A DNA stretch of 12,741 bases. Origin: JABDGZ01 sp964487685 (GTDB lineage: Bacteria > Omnitrophota > Gorgyraeia > Zapsychrales > Fredricksoniimonadaceae). Each line of letters starts with the position of its first letter. Positions within the stretch are counted from its first letter, which is position 1. The notes beneath the pieces were generated by a model. The model searched no databases, was not told the origin of the DNA, and saw only the letters and a program-made list of their open reading frames with translations. Position numbers and translations under genes: made by a program. Positions 7,487 through 12,741 of the stretch are shown in pieces. Location: assembly GCA_964487685.1 (NCBI GenBank), contig CAZASA010000068.1, positions 1-12,741 on the forward strand. The letters run 5' to 3'.

Positions 7487-8011
7487 CTATTTTGTCTGTG
7501 TTTCTATGATCCCACAGGCGATACGTCCACCAGCATTACCAGCGGGTTGAGAAAAATCATCCACTTTTTCATGCACAATGACCGATAAACCATTAACAGC
7601 ATATTTACCGTCGCTTAATGTCAGTCCAGGCATAAATACATTAAATTCTCCTGTACCGTCAGCACCAACGACAATATTACCCATATCCCCGGCCATGGCC
7701 TTCATAGGGCCGTCCATGGGATATAAGCCGTGAGGCGATTTATCAGGATTGAAATGTCCGCCGGCAGCCTTACCCATGTCCCCGCAATTACCTACCGCAT
7801 GGACATGAAAGCCGTGCGATCCTGGAGGTACATTAGATACCTTGGCCGTGACGGTTAATCCGCCTTTTTCTTCCGTTAAAGTTACAAGGCCTGTGATCTT
7901 GGAATCCGGAGCAGTACCTTTGAGGATAGCGGTCGCTGTGGCTGACCATGCAGAAGCTGACAATAAAAACGTTGAGGCAATAAATGCAGCAATCAAATTC
8001 ACCTTTTTCAT
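7487..8011 (-). CDS. sodC: Secreted Cu/Zn superoxide dismutase with a substituted zinc ligand
   Basis: This 174-residue protein begins with a typical Sec signal peptide: MKK, a hydrophobic stretch (6-19), then SASAWSA with probable cleavage near residue 23. It should dismutate superoxide in the periplasm. Copper ligands are H69 and H71 (GFHVH), bridging H86 (GGHFNP) and H147 (VIVHEK). Zinc ligands H94 and D109 (GDMGN) are present, but the position corresponding to human His80, four before GD..GN in most homologues, reads Met106 (KAMAGDMGN). The disulfide pair C76 and C166 and the substrate-guiding Arg163 (GGRIACG) are kept. A strong ribosome binding site precedes the ATG. It is first in a sodC-hydrolase-acs-sir2 run. 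A weak -10-like TATAGA lies upstream at about 8027-8032, without a convincing -35. Confidence 0.95.
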   Translation of the reverse strand: MKKVNLIAAFIASTFLLSASAWSATATAILKGTAPDSKITGLVTLTEEKGGLTVTAKVSNVPPGSHGFHVHAVGNCGDMGKAAGGHFNPDKSPHGLYPMDGPMKAMAGDMGNIVVGADGTGEFNVFMPGLTLSDGKYAVNGLSVIVHEKVDDFSQPAGNAGGRIACGIIETQTK

Positions 8012-8017
8012 CGCATA

Positions 8018-8025
8018 TCCTCCTT
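8018..8025 (-). promoter_or_regulatory. Strong ribosome binding site of sodC
   Basis: AAGGAGGA on the minus strand sits 6 nt before the sodC ATG. It is one of two near-perfect Shine-Dalgarno sequences in the window and fixes the sodC start. It contrasts with the SD-free starts of sdhC, brnT and the zeta-like gene. Confidence 0.85.
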
Positions 8026-8194
8026 ATTCTATAGGACAGATTAACACATTGACTGGTGTCATTCTACATAACCAATATAAAAAATCCATTAAAAAAATAT
8101 TAAAGGTTTATCAAGGAAGGTATTGTAGCGGTGAAGCAATCTAGCAATCTCTACGTTTTAGCCAATTGCTCTGCATACTGGGTCTTGCCGGCAT

Positions 8195-8416
8195 TTAGAT
8201 ATGCTTTAAATGATCAGCTATAAAATGTTTAATAACTGACTGACGAGTAACCCCTAAACGTTTTGCTTGTTTATCAAGCAAATCAACCATCCATTGTGGA
8301 AAATCAACATTAACTCGCTTTTGATCTTGGTTAAGCCGGCGAGCATGTTTCTTATTTATTAACGATGTCACGCTTTCTCCATCATCAAACTTTTTATCAA
8401 AATCTTTAGATTTCAT
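8195..8416 (-). CDS. brnA: BrnA-type ribbon-helix-helix antitoxin
   Basis: This 73-residue basic protein has a flexible N-terminus followed by a ribbon-helix-helix domain. The strand KRVNVDFP (33-40) leads into WMVDLLDKQAKRLGV (42-56) and the second helix TRQSVIKHFIADHLKH (57-72), the pattern of CopG/MetJ-like antitoxins paired with BrnT. Its ATG overlaps the end of brnT by 11 nt. A strong GAGGAGG sits upstream of its ATG, inside the toxin gene. In known BrnTA modules BrnA neutralises BrnT by dimer binding and represses the shared promoter. Here the inverted repeat over the promoter is the probable site. The 178-nt stretch between its stop and the sodC ribosome binding site holds no recognisable gene. 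Confidence 0.88.
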   Translation of the reverse strand: MKSKDFDKKFDDGESVTSLINKKHARRLNQDQKRVNVDFPQWMVDLLDKQAKRLGVTRQSVIKHFIADHLKHI

Positions 8417-8669
8417 ATATTTCTACCTCCTCTGGTCTTGAACGTCTTACGGATATAATTCGTATTTTTTCACCTCTATAGGTAATAATAGCAGACCAAT
8501 GTTTGCTGTCCTTGCGACCTATCACTAAAAAACGCGGTTCATCTTTGACCTTGGTCGGAATTTCCAAAACATCCGGATCGTCCCATATTGCTTGTGCTTG
8601 AATAAAATCAATCCCATGTTTGGTCTTATTTGAAACGTTCTTATTATTATCAAATTCAAACAACCTCAT
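8406..8669 (-). CDS. brnT: BrnT-family toxin (RelE-like ribonuclease)
   Basis: This 87-residue protein matches the BrnT/DUF497 pattern: FEFDNNKNVSNKTKHGIDF near the N-terminus (FEWDxxKxxxNxxKHGI in the family), AIWDDP (28-33), a central RFLVIGR, and the C-terminal RIISVRRSRPEEVEIYE. Established family members are RelE-like ribonucleases that block translation and form a tight complex with BrnA. The toxin-first order is normal for this family. The ATG at 8669 lies inside the last bases of the operator palindrome and only 8 nt after the -10, so the mRNA is essentially leaderless and lacks a Shine-Dalgarno. No residues appear to be missing, so the toxin is probably functional. Confidence 0.9.
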   Translation of the reverse strand: MRLFEFDNNKNVSNKTKHGIDFIQAQAIWDDPDVLEIPTKVKDEPRFLVIGRKDSKHWSAIITYRGEKIRIISVRRSRPEEVEIYEI

Positions 8670-8697
8670 ATATAGAAAGTATACCTTTTCTATATAT
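8668..8697. promoter_or_regulatory. Operator: perfect 11-bp inverted repeat at the brnTA promoter
   Basis: The arms ATATATAGAAA (8668-8678) and TTTCTATATAT (8687-8697) are exact reverse complements separated by the 8-nt spacer GTATACCT. The repeat covers the last base of the -10, most of the promoter spacer, and the brnT start codon. A dimeric ribbon-helix-helix repressor such as BrnA bound here would block RNA polymerase. Autorepression by the BrnT-BrnA complex is known for the family, but this specific site is inferred. Confidence 0.75.
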
Positions 8698-8706
8698 CAT
8701 TGTCAA
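8678..8706 (-). promoter_or_regulatory. Near-consensus sigma70 promoter of brnTA
   Basis: On the minus strand a perfect TTGACA (8706-8701), a 17-nt spacer and TATACT (8683-8678) form the strongest promoter in the window. Transcription should begin within a few bases of the brnT ATG. It lies in the 61-nt gap after the giant gene. Confidence 0.8.
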
Positions 8707-8730
8707 AGAGGATTTTAAAAATACCGGGAA

Positions 8731-11700
8731 TTATGCTTTGGCCAAGAGTTCTTGCTTTTCTGGGGCATTGATACCTAATAATTGAAACGGGCTTGTGATG
8801 CGGGTCATGTTGATGATAACAGGTGTGAAACCTTTAAAACCACCCTGCTCTAGTTCTGTAAGCTGGGCTGGGTCGAATTGAACGTTGACAGTCTTACCGT
8901 TACGTAAAACGTTGATTTGGTTGAGGTCGATACCACCGGGTGTGCTTTTGATACTTGCATAATCAGACAGTGGTTGTTTAAGCATAGCTGGATCATTTGT
9001 TGTTGATTCAATCTGCCTATTCATGGCAACTAGGTCATCCTGATAGTCTTTGACATTAAACGGTGCTATAAGGAAGGTAGCAATCTTTCCTAATCCAGGC
9101 TCTTTTCTTAACTCCATGGCTATCTCCGGAGTTGTATCTAAAACCATAACCTGTTCGCTTTTGCTTGATAAAGAGTCCTTTATATCATCTAGACAAATGC
9201 CCTGCACAAGTCCTCCATAAATAACAAAACGCTTAATTAGCGAATTTCCTTTCTTTGGATGATCCACAAGTTCATTTAACTGCGGGGCATCAATAAAATA
9301 ATAATCAACACCATCAAATTCTCCATAGACAATAATATTCCCTTTCTCATCCCTACCAAGGCGTTCAGCTAAATTGATTCTATCTGATTGAATCCCGGAA
9401 TTTCTTTTATGTGGCGCTATGCTAATCCTTTTCCCTTCATTGCCGATAGATCTAAAATCCAATATCCTTTCTAGAATTTCTTTTTCATTATTATTAGTTA
9501 ATTGTGATAGCCAATCATTTTTATACTGATCAATGTTATCAATTGTCACCGTGTAAATATCTACTCCCTTTTTCCCTTCTATTAAGCTTTCTAAAAAATT
9601 AAAGAGCCCCTGGGTTTTATCTTTAGTAATAGGTTCGCTCAACAGCTTGTCCTCAGAAGGCCTTCTAGGACGAGTAGTATACATCAAGAATTTCTTAAAC
9701 TTTTTCTTTCCTTCCGCAGTGCTTGTCATCTGCGCCAGAATGGTAGATTTTCCAACTCCTGAACCACCTGAATAAATAATAAATTTTTGCTGAGAGTCAT
9801 CTATTAATCTTTCAAAATTAGCAGCTGCTTCTTTAACCTTACCTGCTTTCATTTCTCCAACACCAAATCTATTAAGAATAACATGTGTATACTGTGGCGG
9901 TTGATATTTGACAAGCCATTCATAAGCCGCTTTCAAACGCGTCAACCATTTGGCCTCTGCCAATGCAATTGGCTCTGATCTCTGACGAAGCCGCCGGATA
10001 TGTTCATAATATGTCAAACGAGCAACGTCACGATCTTTCTCCGGGACCGTCATCAAACTTCGCTCAAGCGCATTGAGTTCGTTTTCATTCAATATCAACA
10101 TGATCTTGCCATCTTTTATAGGAATGGAAACTGAAGACATTGCCGAATCAAATTCCAAAGTATTAAGCAACAAGAAAGTTCGCGCTACATTTGATAATTC
10201 AGAAGAAACGAGCCTCATAGCCACCTGATTCGTACTATCCACATCAAACTCTCCGACACTGAAGCTGCCCTCTCCCCTTAACAGTTCAAAATCAACAGAT
10301 CCCTTCCCCCCCAAATCGCCTATTTTTGCAACCTTATCAGAGGCAATATTAGTGTGTCTTAAAAAATCATCTAATGCGATTCCTTTACTAGTCCTATAAT
10401 TTGTAATTAATATTGAACCTGTCGTTTCAACCGAATTGCTTTTATAGACCACGAATGGCAGGCCAAGGGCTCGAAACATTTCTTTAATCTTTGCTACATA
10501 TTCACCCTGTTTAAAGGGCTCATATGGCCATATATGGATCTTGTGTTCCGTTATTGAATAATTATCCTTAAATCCCAAAATATATTTCCTCAAATAAAAG
10601 GAAGCAACCTCAACATCTCTTGATAACATTTTATACTCATAAAATACCTTTGTAACACCAAGATCAAGTCTATAACCGTAAGTCCCATTTTCCGGGTATA
10701 CATAAAAATTCTTTAGCGCTGCTCCGTTCAATTTGGGATGTTTTTTGATCTTAATAAGTAGCATTTTTTCCAAAGAATCGTTCGTTCTACCTGTAATAAA
10801 ACCAACGGCTATTCCTTGATTTGCTATTTCTATAAGCTTATCTATCACAGATTCAGGAACTATTCCATCTTCCGTTAATGTATCATCAACATCCAAAACG
10901 ACTCCATCATAGTGATTCGACAAGTACTTCTTTAATCTATCTTGATGCACTCTCCTCATTTCATCAGTCACTTCTCCAATCTTTTCTTCTCCTTTAACAG
11001 ATGAAATTAAAGGTTTAATATCATCCTGGTTTAACGGGAATCCGTCTTTTAATTCCTGCTTATATTGTGCTACAAGCTTAGCTTCTTGAGGCGTATTAAA
11101 GCCTGCCGTTTCGCGAGGATCCATACCAGCAAGACCATAAATTTCTTTACCTGCTTTTGCCATAAATGGTACCGCTTTAAGAAAATTAACTTCAGAGACT
11201 TTGCCTTCGTTAAATCCGGATTCTTGAATTGCCTGCCGAACAAAAGGCATTGTTTGATCAACATTGAATAAAAATATGCTCCCGTCATGCTCACCAAAAA
11301 GTTGCTGCTGCTCCGGATGCTCTTTTGTTAAAAAAACATCTACAATTTTACCCTGTTCATTGCGGATTAATCCTGCATAAGGATTTTTTTCCCAAGACGT
11401 AGGAATTGTCATTGAAGACGTTCCCAACGCTTCATGCACAGCCAGCAATAATCGCAAGGACTTTTGCCTTAAATTACTGATATCTCCCCATAAAAGCAAA
11501 ACATCTTCCGGCCCTCTTTTCGTAATTTCTTCTTGTGCAAACTCCAAAGAATTTGCTGTCCCTCCTGTTCCGGAAACAGTTATAAGTTCCGGATTATATG
11601 CAGGTCGCTTTTGTACCCATTCCTGAAATTGTAGGACATCAGATTGTTTGATCACCACCATTGGCCTTTGATCCACTATGGACACCGTATCCAACAAATA

Positions 11701-12741
11701 CTCGAGGTTTGATCTTCCATCGACAGGATAAAGAGCCTTTGGGATAACACCACCGAGCCTTGTAGCACGGCCTGCTGCTGAAATAACAACGCGCGTTTTT
11801 CTAAAAGGAATGAATTCATCCAAGCTATTTATTCCCAATATTTGTACAGTTAATCTTTCTATCCTATCTATGTTTTGCATGTACAAGAGAGGATTGGCAA
11901 GTAACTTTTTTAACTGCACACGATTGTCGCGTAAGTGATCAACTTTAATTTTCTTAACCAATCTACCTTGATTTATGCAGTAACCCAAAGCTTCTATGCC
12001 CTGCAATGTCATAACAACCTGTGCTACGACATCGCCCTGATGCTTACCTTGATTTTTTGGATCTACATCGATAGAAATTGTTTCCACTCCCTCTTGACTG
12101 ATCTTTGCAATATCGATCGGCAAGCGATTAGCATTGGAAACGCCATTAGTTTGATACCCGTGCGTATTAAGCACTACGTAATCCAATGAATTTGTTCCTT
12201 GCTCACCTAAACCATAATTCATGTAATTTGTTAGGTCTCTTATCGCTTCTCCAACCGTATGCCTACCTCTCTCACGTATTAAGTTAGCTACCAATACCTT
12301 TGGCGCCACCGATCTTTTTAATGCCTCAGGGATACCTTTTGTTATCAATGTAGGCGAAAGACTTGAATGAAAAGTCGTTGGCGCAAAAATAATAGCTTTA
12401 GCACTCTCGATCGCATTAACAGACTCCATTGAGGATTCAGGATATACTGCATATTTCTGCTCAACAAAATTCAACTTATCATCAAAAGTACCATTCTGGT
12501 TAAAGGCTTTTACTTCATCCTCAGACAACAATTTCTTAACGAGAAAAATCTCCACAATTTCTTTATCAAGCATGCCGTCAACTACTGCCGCTTCAGAATT
12601 AAGCAATTGTCCATCTTCCGTAACAGCAATTAACCATAATGGCTCATAACTATTTAGAACAATCTTTCCTGCTAAATTAAATTCAGCAATAAGAGCATTT
12701 ATAGCTCGTTGATAATCATGATCATGCAAAAGATACGCTGC
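8731..12741 (-). CDS. Giant multidomain protein: CofD/YvcK-like, sugar nucleotidyltransferase, HAD phosphatase, guanylate-kinase-like (5' end outside the window)
   Basis: The frame is open to the right edge. The first in-frame start-like codon, TTG at 12729, falls mid-domain, so the true start lies outside. Numbering is from that TTG. Residues 1-260 match the C-terminal half of the CofD/YvcK family (TEDGQLLNSEAAV, FHSSLSPTLITKGIPEAL, VLVANLIRE). Residues 312-550 form a GlmU-like nucleotidyltransferase with AAGRATRLGG then PKAL, Asp416 in LLLWGD, and NPYAGLIRNEQGKIV. Residues 608-835 are a HAD-IIB-like phosphatase: DVDDT (613-617), ITGRT (645-649), Lys782 and GDLGGKGSVD (804-813). Residues 860-980 are unassigned. 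Residues 982-1225 are a guanylate-kinase-like fold: P-loop GGSGVGKST (988-996), TTRPRRP (1018-1024), GVDYYFID (1140-1147), with about 110 extra residues between the last two. The tail contains PGGIDLN and FTPVIINMT. Nucleotide-sugar or phosphosugar metabolism is a guess; the combined function is unknown. Confidence 0.85.
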   Translation of the reverse strand, partial: AAYLLHDHDYQRAINALIAEFNLAGKIVLNSYEPLWLIAVTEDGQLLNSEAAVVDGMLDKEIVEIFLVKKLLSEDEVKAFNQNGTFDDKLNFVEQKYAVYPESSMESVNAIESAKAIIFAPTTFHSSLSPTLITKGIPEALKRSVAPKVLVANLIRERGRHTVGEAIRDLTNYMNYGLGEQGTNSLDYVVLNTHGYQTNGVSNANRLPIDIAKISQEGVETISIDVDPKNQGKHQGDVVAQVVMTLQGIEALGYCINQGRLVKKIKVDHLRDNRVQLKKLLANPLLYMQNIDRIERLTVQILGINSLDEFIPFRKTRVVISAAGRATRLGGVIPKALYPVDGRSNLEYLLDTVSIVDQRPMVVIKQSDVLQFQEWVQKRPAYNPELITVSGTGGTANSLEFAQEEITKRGPEDVLLLWGDISNLRQKSLRLLLAVHEALGTSSMTIPTSWEKNPYAGLIRNEQGKIVDVFLTKEHPEQQQLFGEHDGSIFLFNVDQTMPFVRQAIQESGFNEGKVSEVNFLKAVPFMAKAGKEIYGLAGMDPRETAGFNTPQEAKLVAQYKQELKDGFPLNQDDIKPLISSVKGEEKIGEVTDEMRRVHQDRLKKYLSNHYDGVVLDVDDTLTEDGIVPESVIDKLIEIANQGIAVGFITGRTNDSLEKMLLIKIKKHPKLNGAALKNFYVYPENGTYGYRLDLGVTKVFYEYKMLSRDVEVASFYLRKYILGFKDNYSITEHKIHIWPYEPFKQGEYVAKIKEMFRALGLPFVVYKSNSVETTGSILITNYRTSKGIALDDFLRHTNIASDKVAKIGDLGGKGSVDFELLRGEGSFSVGEFDVDSTNQVAMRLVSSELSNVARTFLLLNTLEFDSAMSSVSIPIKDGKIMLILNENELNALERSLMTVPEKDRDVARLTYYEHIRRLRQRSEPIALAEAKWLTRLKAAYEWLVKYQPPQYTHVILNRFGVGEMKAGKVKEAAANFERLIDDSQQKFIIYSGGSGVGKSTILAQMTSTAEGKKKFKKFLMYTTRPRRPSEDKLLSEPITKDKTQGLFNFLESLIEGKKGVDIYTVTIDNIDQYKNDWLSQLTNNNEKEILERILDFRSIGNEGKRISIAPHKRNSGIQSDRINLAERLGRDEKGNIIVYGEFDGVDYYFIDAPQLNELVDHPKKGNSLIKRFVIYGGLVQGICLDDIKDSLSSKSEQVMVLDTTPEIAMELRKEPGLGKIATFLIAPFNVKDYQDDLVAMNRQIESTTNDPAMLKQPLSDYASIKSTPGGIDLNQINVLRNGKTVNVQFDPAQLTELEQGGFKGFTPVIINMTRITSPFQLLGINAPEKQELLAKA

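Noticed and set aside
8041..8062. ACAC...GTGT imperfect repeat upstream of sodC as an operator
   Set aside because: Arms of only four bases and no convincing promoter to place it against.
8073..8101. A-rich AATAT...ATATT inverted repeat upstream of sodC as an intrinsic terminator of brnTA
   Set aside because: The inner A runs do not pair with each other and no G/C-rich stem is present, so a stable hairpin is unlikely.
8135..8150. Tandem 8-nt duplication AGCAATCT in the brnA-sodC gap
   Set aside because: Only two short copies with no further repeats; likely chance or slippage.
12727..12729. TTG at 12729 as the true start of the giant gene
   Set aside because: The frame stays open to the window edge and the sequence enters in the middle of a CofD/YvcK-like domain, so the start must be further upstream.

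Overview
All genes lie on the minus strand and transcription runs from high to low coordinates. The window joins a compact block of respiratory and acetate-metabolism genes to a very long multidomain gene and two toxin-antitoxin-type modules. Base composition looks moderate to low in G+C. The succinate dehydrogenase is the single-cytochrome-b (type B) form in the order C-A-B. The gene running off the right edge is a giant fusion ending in a tail that I recall from large proteins of uncultivated Omnitrophota/PVC-like genomes. My best guess is a Candidatus Omnitrophota-type, Gram-negative, environmental bacterium. That is inference from gene style, not from a marker gene.

Layout in transcription order. 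(1) 12741-8731: the 5'-truncated giant gene, with the C-terminal part of a CofD/YvcK-like domain, a GlmU-like sugar nucleotidyltransferase domain, a HAD phosphatase, a guanylate-kinase-like P-loop domain split by an insertion, and a PGGIDLN tail. (2) 8706-8195: a BrnT/BrnA toxin-antitoxin operon with a near-consensus sigma70 promoter, a perfect 11-bp inverted repeat over the -10 and start codon, and a toxin gene with almost no leader. (3) 8011-4224: a tight run of sodC (secreted Cu/Zn superoxide dismutase), a cysteine hydrolase of the isochorismatase family, acs (acetyl-CoA synthetase) and a Sir2 deacylase. (4) 4215-857: its own promoter, then sdhC-sdhA-sdhB with overlapping or abutting genes. 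(5) 820-52: a promoter, a zeta-toxin-like P-loop kinase gene broken by one in-frame stop codon, and a small overlapping partner gene.

Functionally the middle block is coherent. Acs activates acetate to acetyl-CoA. Sir2 is the classical activator of Acs through deacetylation of its C-terminal lysine, and that motif is intact here. Succinate dehydrogenase would pass electrons from acetate oxidation to quinone, and SodC would deal with superoxide outside the inner membrane. The two toxin-antitoxin-type modules bracket this block.

Two signals are less ordinary. One is the giant multi-enzyme fusion. The other is a recurrent arrangement in which the -10 hexamer ends only 6-8 nt before the ATG with no Shine-Dalgarno (zeta gene, sdhC, brnT), which suggests leaderless mRNAs. 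No rRNA, tRNA, CRISPR, insertion sequence or convincing intrinsic terminator was seen, and no stretch over 300 nt lacks a gene.
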